From the NCBI GenBank assembly GCA_016869025.1, contig VGFA01000019.1, forward strand, positions 1 through 52,557: 52,557 nt of DNA, written 5' to 3'. Positions 1 to 8,185 of the stretch are shown piece by piece. Within the stretch, counting starts at the first letter, position 1. Every line of letters begins with the position of its first letter. This DNA comes from Armatimonadota bacterium. GTDB lineage: Bacteria; Sysuimicrobiota; Sysuimicrobiia; Sysuimicrobiales; Humicultoraceae. A program made the translations under genes and the position numbers. Under the pieces are notes generated by a model. That model was not told the origin of the DNA, searched no databases, and worked only from the letters and a program-made list of their open reading frames with translations.

Positions 1-143
1 ATCGCTGAGGGCGTCGCCCATCCTCTTCTAGCTCCTTCCACCCCCCGTGATCGCCTCTGAGGTCAAGCTCTTTCCCCTTACCCACGTGCCAGCAGGCACG
101 CCATGGGTTCCAATGTCTGAACTGCAGGTCACGGCAGGTAGGG

Positions 144-171
144 TTGACAACCGGCGGATGCCAACTATAAT
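144..171 (+). promoter_or_regulatory. Sigma70/sigmaA-type promoter ahead of the 23S-5S unit
   Basis: A perfect -35 TTGACA (144-149) and a perfect -10 TATAAT (166-171) are separated by 16 bases. Transcription would begin near 178 and run through the leader into the 23S gene. This is the strongest promoter-like sequence upstream of the rRNA, and it lies where the end of a 16S gene would be expected in an ordinary rrn operon. Confidence 0.8.
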
Positions 172-177
172 ATGGGT

Positions 178-283
178 TGGCCTGGACACAAGGAGCTGAT
201 TGGGTGAGGAAGCCGAGCGAATAACCGCATACGGCATCCCCGATGAGCGTCCCGGAGGGGAACTGGCTCAGCCCCTCCTTTTT
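178..283 (+). ncRNA. Candidate leader RNA or small RNA ending at a terminator
   Basis: The stretch from the predicted start of transcription to the T-run at 279-283 is about 105 nt, has no convincing reading frame and ends in a terminator-like hairpin. It could be a short independent transcript or the attenuated 5' leader of the rRNA operon. I do not recognise it as any known riboswitch, 6S, SRP or RNase P RNA. The function is unknown. Confidence 0.35.
254..283 (+). terminator. Rho-independent terminator/attenuator in the rRNA leader
   Basis: GGAGGGG (254-260) pairs perfectly with CCCCTCC (272-278) around an 11-nt loop and is followed by TTTTT (279-283). It lies between the promoter and the 23S gene, so rRNA transcription must read through it, by antitermination or partial efficiency. 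I see no clear boxA nearby. Confidence 0.7.
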
Positions 284-501
284 GTGCCCTGTCCCGAGCC
301 CTGCCGCCGGACTGCGGAGGCAGTGATCGGAAAGAACGCCTCAATGTTCCTGTCGGCGGCCCCGGCAGGATCCGTCACGCGAGCGGTGACGGGGCGAACC
401 TTGACAACCGAAGATGGACGAAGACATCCCGACCCGCGGGGGAACGCAGCCCGGCGGGAAGGTGATGTGTTACCAGGCTCTATACAGCTGCTCCTAGGGC
501 G
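284..501 (+). other. ITS-like pre-23S leader
   Basis: No gene is seen here. The sequence resembles the end of a 16S-23S spacer: a TTGACAACCGAAGATGG segment (401-417) recalls the spacer element found before many 23S genes. The last part (475-497) forms one arm of the pre-23S processing stem. No tRNA is present in this spacer. Confidence 0.5.
475..497 (+). other. 5' arm of pre-23S processing stem
   Basis: Positions 475-497 are complementary to 5193-5215 over about 23 bp with only isolated G-U pairs or mismatches. This is the stalk that brackets the 23S precursor and that RNase III normally cuts. Its presence indicates that the locus is processed like a standard pre-23S despite the introns. Confidence 0.75.
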
Positions 502-506
502 GGTTA

Positions 507-542
<36 letters not shown>

Positions 543-1045
543 CAAGGGCCGAAGAAGGACGCTGCTGGCGGCGAAAGGGTCGGGTAGGTGCTAAGCAACC
601 TTCGATCCGACCATCTCCGAATGGGGCAACCCCGCGCGGGTCATGCCGCGCGATCCCGCGCTGAATCCATAGGTGCGGGAAGGCCAGCCGGGGAACTGAA
701 ACATCTAAGTACCCGGAGGAAGAGAAATCAATCGAGATTCCCCGAGTAGTGGCGAGCGAAAGGGGAAGAGCCCAAACTCCGGATGCGCGATAGCTTGCGG
801 GCGTTGTATCCGGGGGGTTGTAGGGCACCGCCGGGCCGGACCGCAATCCGGCCGGGAAGTTACCAATCGCCATCCTAGTCGAACGGCCCTGGAAAGGCCG
901 GCCACAGCGGGTGATAGCCCCGTAGACGAAAGGGTGGCGGCTTCCTCGGCGGTGTTCCTGAGTACCACGGGACACGAGGAACCCCGTGGGAACCCGGGAG
1001 GACCACCTCCCAAGGCTAAACACCCTTGGCGACCGATAGCGCACG

Positions 1046-1076
<31 letters not shown>

Positions 1077-1610
1077 GGGAGGGGAGTGAAACAGAACCTG
1101 AAACCGTGTGCCTACAAACAGTCGAAGGGCTATGCTGGGTCTTCGGACCCGGAATGCCTGACGGCCTGCCTATTGAAGAATGAGCCGGCGAGTTGCGGCG
1201 TGTGGCGAGCTTAAGGGAGCGTATCCTGGAGGCGCAGGGAAACCGAGTCTGAATAGGGCGCCGTTCCCGGATGGGAACCCGACGCGAGTCGGGAGTCACA
1301 TGTTGCAGACCCGAAACCGGGTGAGCTACCCATGACCAGGGTGAAGCGCGGCTAATCCCGCGTGGAGGCCCGAACCCTTTGGTGTTGAAAAACCATGGGA
1401 TGAGTTGTGGGTAGGGGTGAAATGCCAATCGAACCCGGAGATAGCTGGTTCTCCCCGAAATGCATTTAGGTGCAGCCCCGATGCAGCACGGCGGTGGTAG
1501 AGCACTGAATGGGCTAGGGCGGGAAAACCCGTGCCGAACCCAATCAAACTCCGAATGCCGCCATGTGGTCGTCGGGAGTGAGACGGCGGGGGATAAGCTT
1601 CGTCGTCGAG

Positions 1611-1643
<33 letters not shown>

Positions 1644-1714
1644 AAAGTGATGGCTAAGTGGGAAAGGAAGTGGCATCGCTAAGACAGCCAGGAGGTTGGC
1701 TCAGAAGCAGCCAT

Positions 1715-1750
<36 letters not shown>

Positions 1751-2329
1751 GTGCTGCGCCGAAAATCCAACGGGGCTCAAGCCATCCACCGAAGCTGCGG
1801 ATCCAGCGCAAGGTTTCGTCCTGCGCAGGGTGGTAGGGGAGCGTTCCGCGACAGGTTGAAGGCAGACCGGAAGGACTGCTGGACGAGGCGGAAGTGCGAA
1901 TGCCGGCATGAGTAGCGAAAAGGCAGGTGAGAATCCTGCCCGCCGTAAGGCCAAGGTTTCTTACGGAAGGTTCGTCCGCGTAAGGTTAGGCGGGACCTAA
2001 GGCGAGGCCGAAAGGCGTAGCCGATGGACAGCCGGTTGACATTCCGGCCCCGCCGTGAATCCGTTACGAGCCAGGGGGGGACGCAGGAGGGTAGGCCTAC
2101 CGGGGGATGGTCGTCCCGGGCTAACCGTGTAGGCGGAGGCGCCAGGCAAATCCGGTGCCTCATTCAACGCCGAGACGCGAATGCGAGCTCAAGGGCAACC
2201 GCGAGCGAAGTGGCCGAGCCCACGCTGCCAAGAAAAGCCTCATGGCCAGGGTTCACGGTGCCCGTACCGTAAACCGACACAGGTGGCCGGGCACGTAGAG
2301 TGCCAAGGCGCGCGAGATAACCCTCGTCA

Positions 2330-2361
<32 letters not shown>

Positions 2362-2485
2362 AATAAGGGGTGCCTCAGACGGTGACCGGCCTGCGCCGGA
2401 AGCCTGATGAGGCCGCAGTTAATTGGCTCAGCCGACTGTTTAGCAAAAACACATGTCTCTGCTAAGCCGCAAGGCGACGTATAGG

Positions 2486-2521
<36 letters not shown>

Positions 2522-2554
2522 CGGGTTAGTGCGGGTTCGCCCGTGCAAAGCCCA

Positions 2555-2864
<310 letters not shown>

Positions 2865-2878
2865 AACGGTCCTAAGGT
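2865..2878 (+). other. 14-nt 23S rRNA micro-exon between introns 1 and 2
   Basis: AACGGTCCTAAGGT (2865-2878) is the exact E. coli 23S 1918-1931 segment. It is flanked on both sides by introns. The I-CeuI recognition region of 23S (TAACTATAACGGTCCTAAGG) spans it and is broken at both edges. Confidence 0.9.
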
Positions 2879-3490
2879 TCATAGCGAGCCTCGCCGGCGG
2901 GCGACCGCCGGTTGTAATCCGGCCATATGCTGGGAAGTCTGAGAATCCCACGCTACCTCAGGGGATGCAAATCGGCGGAGTCCCTGCCGATGAAATGCTG
3001 AGGTGAGAACGCGATGGGTGCAGATGATCAGCAGGAAAGGCCGTCGGCTCGAGCTCGAAGGGAAGAGGGAGCACTCGACGTAGCTGGGATCCCCGTCAGT
3101 ACCGGTTGGTATCTGGCTGGATTCACAGACGGCGAGGGGAGTTTCAACGTTTCCTTCCGACCCCGTACCGACTACAGCTTCCCGTGGAAGATCTCGCTGT
3201 GCTTCAATATCTCCCAGCGCGACCCAACGGTGCTCAGGCTCTTTCAGGGAACCCTGGGTACCGGAACGCTGAGACAGCGGAGCGACGGAGGCAAACGACG
3301 GTACGTGGAAGCGGAGATCCTTCGAAGACTCGAGTTGGCGGCTTCCTCAGAGACTGCACGCCGGACCCTCTGACGCAGAGGAGAAGATACAGTCCGTACT
3401 CCTGGGCGACCAGGAGAGGTCGGCAGAAATGCCGGCCCGCCTGATGAAGATCAGGTCAGTAGGCTGAACTGGCCGAAAGTAACAGACTAG
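2879..3490 (+). ncRNA. Group I intron 2 in 23S (site L1931), with degenerate endonuclease frame
   Basis: The upstream exon ends ...CCTAAGGT (2878), the downstream exon resumes AGCGAAGTTCC (3491), and the intron ends in G. AGGU of the exon can pair with GCCT (2888-2891), a weaker P1 than in the other two introns. Core elements are a P-like ATATGCTGGGAA (2925-2936), a Q-like GATCAGCAGG (3027-3036), R CTCAGAGACTGCACGCC (3347-3363) and S AAGATACAGTCC (3384-3395); GACTG and CAGTC form P7. Much of the 5' domain (about 2920-3040) is closely similar to the same part of intron 3. L1931 is a known site in Thermotoga, Simkania and Synechococcus. Confidence 0.9.
3014..3373 (+). pseudogene. Degenerate LAGLIDADG homing endonuclease in intron 2
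   Basis: A 119-residue frame begins at ATG 3014, preceded by GAGGTG. Residues 32-45 (WYLAGFTDGEGSFN) are the LAGLIDADG helix, followed by the expected first beta strands to about residue 92. The frame then jumps from RQRSDG straight to KRRYVEAEILRRLE. The latter matches the extreme C-terminal part of the intron 3 protein ([13 protein letters not shown]). Roughly 75 residues, covering the second half of the DNA-binding saddle, are missing in frame. The C-terminal end is encoded by the ribozyme R element. Single-motif enzymes of this family act as homodimers and need the missing part, so I expect no activity. The frame itself is open. Confidence 0.75.
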
Positions 3491-3497
3491 AGCGAAG

Positions 3498-3537
<40 letters not shown>

Positions 3538-3789
3538 CGAGCTGAGCGCTGTCTCGACGAGGGACTCGGCGAAGTTGTGAGACCCGTGAAGACACGGGTT
3601 ACCCGCAGCTGGACGGAAAGACCCCGTGGAGCTTTACTGTAACTTGCCATTGGACTTGCTCTTACCATGTAGAGGATAGGTGGGAGGCACAGAAGCGGGG
3701 GCGCTAGCCTCCGCGGAGCCAACCTTGGAATACCACCCTTGGCAAGATTAAGTTCTAACCGGCACCCTGATCGGGTGTCGAGACATTGG

Positions 3790-3822
<33 letters not shown>

Positions 3823-3982
3823 CAAACGGTAACGGAGGCGCCCAAAGGTCCCCTCAGCACGGATGGAAACCGTGCGTTGAGTGCAAGGGCATAAGGGGGC
3901 TTGACTGTAAGGCTGACAAGCCGAGCAGAGGCGAAAGCCGGGCCTAGTGATCCTACGCTGGCAAGTGGAAGCGGCGTGGCTT

Positions 3983-4016
<34 letters not shown>

Positions 4017-4048
4017 ATCTCTCCCAAGAGTCCACATCGACGGAGAGC

Positions 4049-4087
<39 letters not shown>

Positions 4088-4091
4088 CAGT

Positions 4092-4128
<37 letters not shown>

Positions 4129-4162
4129 TACGTGAGCTGGGTTCAGAACGTCGTGAGACAGT

Positions 4163-4896
4163 AAGTGACCGCTGCTGTCTATAAATCTGGCTAATTGCTG
4201 GGAAGCCTGGGAATCCCACGCTACCTCCGAAAACCGACGGTCAAGTGCCGATGGGTTTGGCGAGGTGACAATGCGATGGGTGCAGGTGATCAGCAGGGAA
4301 GGCCGGATGAGCAGATCGGCCACTATGTAGCAGGTTTCGTTGACGGAGAAGGTAGCTTCCACGTGGCGGTGCAACGTAACACCACCACACGGCTGAAGTG
4401 GCAGGTGGTTCCTGAGTTCCACGTCTCGCAGAACGATCACAATCAGCACGTGTTGGCGCTGATCCGGGACGTCTTGGGCTGTGGATACCTCAAGCCGAAT
4501 CATGCCGGAAGTCTCCGTGATAGGACCTGTGTACTGGTGGTGCGGAATCACACCGACCTGGTTGGGAAGGTGATACCGTTCTTCCGACGGTATCCCCTCC
4601 GGACGACGAAGCGAGCCGATTTCGATCGGTTCGCGACGATCGTCGCGATGATCGATGATGGCAGGCACCGCGATCTCTTTGGGCTACGCGAGATCGTGAC
4701 GTTGGCCTACTCGATGAACCGAGGCGGAGTGGGGCGGCGAAGGCCGCTGGAAGAGATCCTTGCTCATCTGGAACCCTCAGAGACTATACGCCAGACGCCC
4801 GAACGGGGCGAAGATATAGTCCGAGCTTCTGGGCGACCAGAAGAGGCAGGCAGAGATGCCCTGTCCCCTCCAGATCCTGGAGGAGTAACAATACTG
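4163..4896 (+). ncRNA. Group I intron 3 in 23S (site L2593), with endonuclease gene
   Basis: The exon AGACAGT (4156-4162) pairs over 7 bp with the guide GCTGTCT (4174-4180), ending in the U-G wobble, and the intron ends in G (4896) before the exon TCGGTCCC. A P-like AATTGCTGGGAA (4193-4204), a Q-like GATCAGCAGG (4288-4297), R CTCAGAGACTATACGCC (4776-4792) and S AAGATATAGTCC (4811-4822) form the core; GACTATA and TATAGTC make P7. The insertion point is that of the Chlamydomonas chloroplast intron which encodes I-CreI. Length is 734 nt. Confidence 0.92.
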
Positions 4897-4926
4897 TCGG
4901 TCCCTATCCACTGTGGGCGCAGGTGA
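4276..4926 (+). CDS. LAGLIDADG homing endonuclease (I-CreI-like, single motif)
   Basis: The 216-residue product would make a double-strand break in intron-less 23S genes and drive intron homing. The start at ATG 4276 has GAGGTG upstream at 4262-4267. The motif [12 protein letters not shown] (about residues 18-29) is a single LAGLIDADG helix, typical of enzymes that work as homodimers. The body [19 protein letters not shown] (about 100-118) is characteristic of the bacterial/chloroplast 23S intron family. Unusually, the frame begins just before the ribozyme Q element, continues through R (PSETIR) and S (EDIVRAS), and terminates only in the 3' rRNA exon (TGA at 4924-4926). The protein can therefore be read in full only from unspliced RNA; translation before or instead of splicing is inferred. 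The last 40 or so residues may be non-functional readthrough. Confidence 0.82.
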   Translation: MGAGDQQGRPDEQIGHYVAGFVDGEGSFHVAVQRNTTTRLKWQVVPEFHVSQNDHNQHVLALIRDVLGCGYLKPNHAGSLRDRTCVLVVRNHTDLVGKVIPFFRRYPLRTTKRADFDRFATIVAMIDDGRHRDLFGLREIVTLAYSMNRGGVGRRRPLEEILAHLEPSETIRQTPERGEDIVRASGRPEEAGRDALSPPDPGGVTILSVPIHCGRR

Positions 4927-4936
4927 CTTGAGGGGA

Positions 4937-4968
<32 letters not shown>

Positions 4969-5098
4969 GGACCTCTGGTGTACCGGTTGTCCTGCCAAGG
5001 GCATGTGCCGGGTATCTATGTCCGGACGGGATAAGCGCTGAAAGCATCTAAGTGCGAAACCCACCCCAAGATTAGGTCACCCACCGGGTAACCGGGTA

Positions 5099-5129
<31 letters not shown>

Positions 5130-5192
5130 CGCAGGTGCAAAGCCGAGAGGCTCAGCCTAGCGGTACTAATAGGACGAGGGCTTGTTCCTGCT

Positions 5193-5215
5193 CTGGGAGT
5201 AGCTGTATGGAGCCT
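5193..5215 (+). other. 3' arm of pre-23S processing stem
   Basis: This segment is complementary to 475-497, immediately outside both ends of the 23S gene. It closes the precursor stalk expected to be cut by RNase III. Confidence 0.75.
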
Positions 5216-5344
5216 GTTTCAATGTTGTGACCGGTCTGGGGGCCGTTGATCGAAGGCCCATGTGTGCAGTAGTCCGACTCTCAGACCTGGTCAGGCAGTG
5301 TTTCCCGCAGCCGCGGGCCGCGCTGGCGGCGGGACGTAGCGAAT

Positions 5345-5462
5345 TCCCGGTGGTGATGCCGGAGGGGCCACACCCGTTCCCATACCGAACACGGTCGTAA
5401 AGCCCTCCAGGGCCGATGGTACTGCGCTGGCGACGGCGCGGGAGAGTAGGTCGCCGCCGGGA
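5345..5462 (+). rRNA. rrf: 5S ribosomal RNA
   Basis: The sequence has the 5S hallmarks GGTGGTGATGCCGGAGGGG, CCGTTCCCATACCGAACACG and GGGAGAGTAGGTCGCCGCC. The ends TCCCGG (5345-5350) and CCGGGA (5457-5462) pair as helix I, giving about 118 nt. It lies about 155 nt after the 23S gene in the same direction and is presumably co-transcribed with it. The intervening spacer contains no tRNA. Confidence 0.95.
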
Positions 5463-5470
5463 GTAGTGCA

Positions 5471-5494
5471 GAGGGGAGGCGAGAGCCTCCCCTC
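5471..5494. terminator. Hairpin terminator after 5S rRNA
   Basis: GAGGGGAGGC (5471-5480) and GCCTCCCCTC (5485-5494) form a perfect 10-bp stem with a 4-nt loop. The following bases are only moderately T-rich (GATGCTTCTTGG). It sits between the rRNA unit and the convergent dipeptidase gene, so it may act on both strands. Confidence 0.65.
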
Positions 5495-5546
5495 GATGCT
5501 TCTTGGGTGACGAACTGGCCCTGCGGGCAGGGGCCTGCCCGGCTTC

Positions 5547-6236
5547 CTAGTTCCTCCAGACCCTACTGAACACGCGAAGCGCGTTCCCTCCGAGGATCTT
5601 GTGGATCTGCTCCACGTTGTAGCCGCGCCGCAGCAGCCCAATGGTCAGGTTTGGGAGCCGGGAAAGGACCCGCTCCGCGGTGGCCTCGCCAAGGAGTTCA
5701 GGCCAGAAGTTGACCCCGACCACGCCGCCCCGGCCGGCGATGGCTCGGAGTTGCTCATCGGTCAGGTTGCGGGGATGTGGTCGGAGCGCAGCCGCATTGG
5801 AATGGGAAGCAAGGAGCGGGCCTCGGGTCGTTCGCATCGCGTCCCAGAACGCGGCCTCAATCTTCCCGACCGTTGTGGCAGGTCCTATCTGCAGGGCGTT
5901 GGCTGTCAGAGCGTCGTGCAATGCTCGGATCAGCTCCCAGGCCCGGGCTGGCCCCTGGCCCGGCGCGGTGTAGGCCGCGAACACCTGCACTCTGCCCCCG
6001 CCCTCGCGCAGGCGCGGCAGGTCAACGTGGCCTGGCGCAGAGCGCTCCGCCAGGGTTCGCCTGCGGGCGTGGAGGTCGAGCAGGGTGTCGCAGTGCAGAT
6101 CAACGATGGTCGCCGTCCTGTGCACGTCCGGCTGCTGGCTCCCCACCTGCCCGACAGCCGACCCCGTGGGCCATGTGGACGGCAAGCCAAAGACGATCAG
6201 ACCGCAGGCGAGCAGGGCGACCTTCATCGTTCTCAC
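5547..6236 (-). pseudogene. Internally deleted membrane dipeptidase (peptidase M19)
   Basis: The 229-residue frame has a signal peptide and the M19 entry motif VDLHCDTLLDLH (His-x-Asp metal ligands), then SHSNAAALRPHPRNLTDEQL (the His of the second metal site), GGVVGVNFW, and the C-terminal GYNVEQIHKILGGNALRVF. Full members are about 320-400 residues. Two blocks are missing without a frame break. One is the metal-bridging Glu region (EGG) with the Leu-Thr-His block, between KIEA and AFWDAM. The other is the GSDFDG region after GVNFW. Family knowledge says the bridging Glu and the missing His are needed for hydrolysis of dipeptides, so I infer an inactive remnant. The start is GTG 6236 with a G-rich Shine-Dalgarno sequence; ATG 6227 is an alternative. 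Confidence 0.7.
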
Positions 6237-6269
6237 GGCTCATCCCCCCAGGGAAGGGTTTGTGAGGCG

Positions 6270-6641
6270 CTACGGCGAGAACGACCGGGTGATGATGATC
6301 GTGCCGAAGGGCGCGGAGGTGCTTCGCCTCAGCACCTCCTGATCGTCCACCAGTACCCTGACGACGAGTTCGCCCTCTGCCGCGGTCTTGGTGAACGTTG
6401 CGGCCAGGCCCACCCGCGTCTTCAGCACGAACTGCGCCGGCACGGTCCCTTGCGCGGATGTGCTCTGCGCGGGCGTGCGGTAGGAGGCCTCAAACGCCAG
6501 GCCTGGAGTGCCCTCCACCAGCAGCACCACTGTCCTCTCGGCGAAGGCCCCAGGACGCACCTCGGGCCGCGGCGCCACCAACAGGCAGCCGCCGCTCACC
6601 AGGGCGAGGACCAGCAGAGACGGTACGCGCAACACTGCCAT
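6270..6641 (-). CDS. Small lipoprotein, MmpS-like
   Basis: The 123-residue protein has a lipoprotein signal with lipobox LVSGGC near residue 18, followed by a short beta-rich domain ending VLRRSTSAPFGTIIITRSF. The pattern of a lipid anchor, a strand-rich domain and a hydrophobic end resembles MmpS-type accessory proteins, but the match is by eye only. It lies between the dipeptidase remnant and the DinB gene on the same strand. The start codon sits within an intergenic repeat, and no strong ribosome binding site is visible. Confidence 0.55.
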   Translation of the reverse strand: MAVLRVPSLLVLALVSGGCLLVAPRPEVRPGAFAERTVVLLVEGTPGLAFEASYRTPAQSTSAQGTVPAQFVLKTRVGLAATFTKTAAEGELVVRVLVDDQEVLRRSTSAPFGTIIITRSFSP

Positions 6642-6705
6642 GGAGGTCTATGCCATGGGGCCTGTGCCATGAGGCCCATGCCATGGAGGCCCGGGCCCAT
6701 AGGGC
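6638..6705. repeat. Short intergenic repeat of ATGCCATGGRGGCC-like units
   Basis: Four to five imperfect copies of a roughly 14-nt unit containing CCATGG/GGCC follow one another between the lipoprotein and DinB genes (for example at 6650, 6665 and 6678). The stretch includes the start codon of the lipoprotein gene on the minus strand. Confidence 0.5.
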
Positions 6706-7224
6706 CTAGGCGGGCTCCTGCTCGCGTGCGAACATAAAGACGGAGTAATCCAGATTCTGCGCGGCCACGCCCATCTGCCTCAGCATGGACATCACCTGCG
6801 ATCGGTGGTGCGCCTCGTGCAGGATGAGCTGCGCGCCTACCCCTGCCCGGGTCGTGGTGATGCGGACCGCCGGGCTGCCGGGTCCCTGTGGATAGATGCG
6901 GTATGCCACGGGCTCATCCCATGAGGTGACCCCTGCCAGGGCAGCGCGAGTCCCCTCGGCCATGGTGGACCAGGCAGTCTCGAGTTCGGAAAACGACCGG
7001 ATCTTCTCCGGGGTGTAGGGGCTGTCGGTCGCGGCCACCTGCTGGCCCTGCAGGCGGTGGGAGTAGGCCCACTCGGCGCCGGCGGTGTGGAGCAACGTGG
7101 CATGGATGGTCTTAAGGCCGTACGGGAACTCGCGTTCGTACTGCTCCTTCGACAGCGGCCGAATCCAGTCAAAGAGCCGGCGGCGGGCCTGCACGAGGTA
7201 CTCGTACATCATCTGAGGTTGCAT
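6706..7224 (-). CDS. DinB-family protein
   Basis: The 172-residue protein fits the DinB/YfiT four-helix-bundle family, metal-binding proteins that include thiol-dependent enzymes. Conserved histidines are visible in ATLLHTAGAEWAYSHRLQG (about residues 43-61) and LILHEAHHRSQVMSMLRQMG (about 132-151), the usual His...HxxxH metal site. Start ATG 7224 is chosen because GGGAGGG (7235-7241) lies 10 nt upstream; a TTG further upstream would overlap that site. The gene diverges from the DMT transporter gene. Substrate unknown. Confidence 0.8.
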   Translation of the reverse strand: MQPQMMYEYLVQARRRLFDWIRPLSKEQYEREFPYGLKTIHATLLHTAGAEWAYSHRLQGQQVAATDSPYTPEKIRSFSELETAWSTMAEGTRAALAGVTSWDEPVAYRIYPQGPGSPAVRITTTRAGVGAQLILHEAHHRSQVMSMLRQMGVAAQNLDYSVFMFAREQEPA

Positions 7225-7258
7225 GCGCGTCAACCCTCCCGGATGGTATACATATCGT

Positions 7259-8185
7259 ATGGCTGGACTGTTCTTGACTCACGCGGGCATGCCCTGCCAG
7301 AGGCGGATCAACGCCGCGATGCTTGCGCTCGTCACGATCTGGGGGCTCAACTTCCCGATTGTGAAGGGCGCGTTTGCCGAACTGCCACCGTTCGCCTTCA
7401 ACGGGCTGAGGTTCGCCGGCGCCGCGGTGTTGCTACTCGTCGTTCTCCGCCGCCTGGAAGGACCGCAACACATCCCGCCCTCGGACCTCCCCGGGCTCGC
7501 GCTGTTGGGTCTGCTGGGACACGCGGGCTACCAGACGCTGTTCATGGCCGGTCTCGCCCGCACAACCGCGGGCCACTCATCGTTGATCCTGGCGCTGGTG
7601 CCGCTGTTCGTGGGCGTGCTTGGTGTCGCAGTCGGCCTTGAACGGCCGTCGCTTCGCATGTGGGCAGGTCTCGTCATCGCCTTTGTCGGCGTGTTCGCGC
7701 TCATTGCCGGCCGAGGCGGCCTTCCTACCGAGGGCGGTTCCGTCGTGGGCGACCTGCTCACTCTCTGCGCATCGCTGTGTTGGGCCGCGTACACGGTGCT
7801 GTCCCGGCCCTTCTTGCGGAAGATGTCGGCCCTCCGACTTACCACGGTGACGCTCGTCCTGGGCCTGCCGGTCATCCTTGCCTCCGCGATTCCGGGCCTT
7901 CTCAGGGTGGACTGGCCGGCCGTTGGCCTGCGCTCGTGGGCCGCTCTGTCCTTCTCGGCGGTCTTTGCTGTGGTGGTCAGCTACGTGATCTGGTACACCT
8001 CGGTGCAGGCGTTTGGCAGCGCGCGCACCGCGGCGTTCTCCTACTTGATTCCGGTTGTGGCGCTGATCTCGGCGTGGGTGCTGCTGGGGGAGCCGCTGGG
8101 TGCGCTGCAGATTCTGGGGGGAAGCGTGGTGCTGTTTGGTGTGTGGCTCGCAAGGAGGGAGGTAGTTGCAGATGGGCGCAGGTGA
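7259..8185 (+). CDS. DMT-superfamily EamA permease
   Basis: The protein of about 308 residues has around ten hydrophobic helices in two homologous halves, the arrangement of EamA drug/metabolite transporters. Examples are LALVTIWGLNFPIVKGAF near the N-terminus and the second-half motif starting TLCASLCWAAYTVLSRPFL. Such inner-membrane carriers usually export amino acids or metabolites; the substrate cannot be told. Start choice is uncertain: ATG 7259, 7289 or 7319, none with a clear Shine-Dalgarno. It overlaps the start of the M20 peptidase gene, so the two are probably cotranscribed. Confidence 0.85.
   Translation: MAGLFLTHAGMPCQRRINAAMLALVTIWGLNFPIVKGAFAELPPFAFNGLRFAGAAVLLLVVLRRLEGPQHIPPSDLPGLALLGLLGHAGYQTLFMAGLARTTAGHSSLILALVPLFVGVLGVAVGLERPSLRMWAGLVIAFVGVFALIAGRGGLPTEGGSVVGDLLTLCASLCWAAYTVLSRPFLRKMSALRLTTVTLVLGLPVILASAIPGLLRVDWPAVGLRSWAALSFSAVFAVVVSYVIWYTSVQAFGSARTAAFSYLIPVVALISAWVLLGEPLGALQILGGSVVLFGVWLARREVVADGRR

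Noticed and set aside
401-428. Second promoter suggested by TTGACA at 401
   Set aside because: There is no acceptable -10 element at the right distance, and the segment fits the ITS-type element seen before 23S genes.
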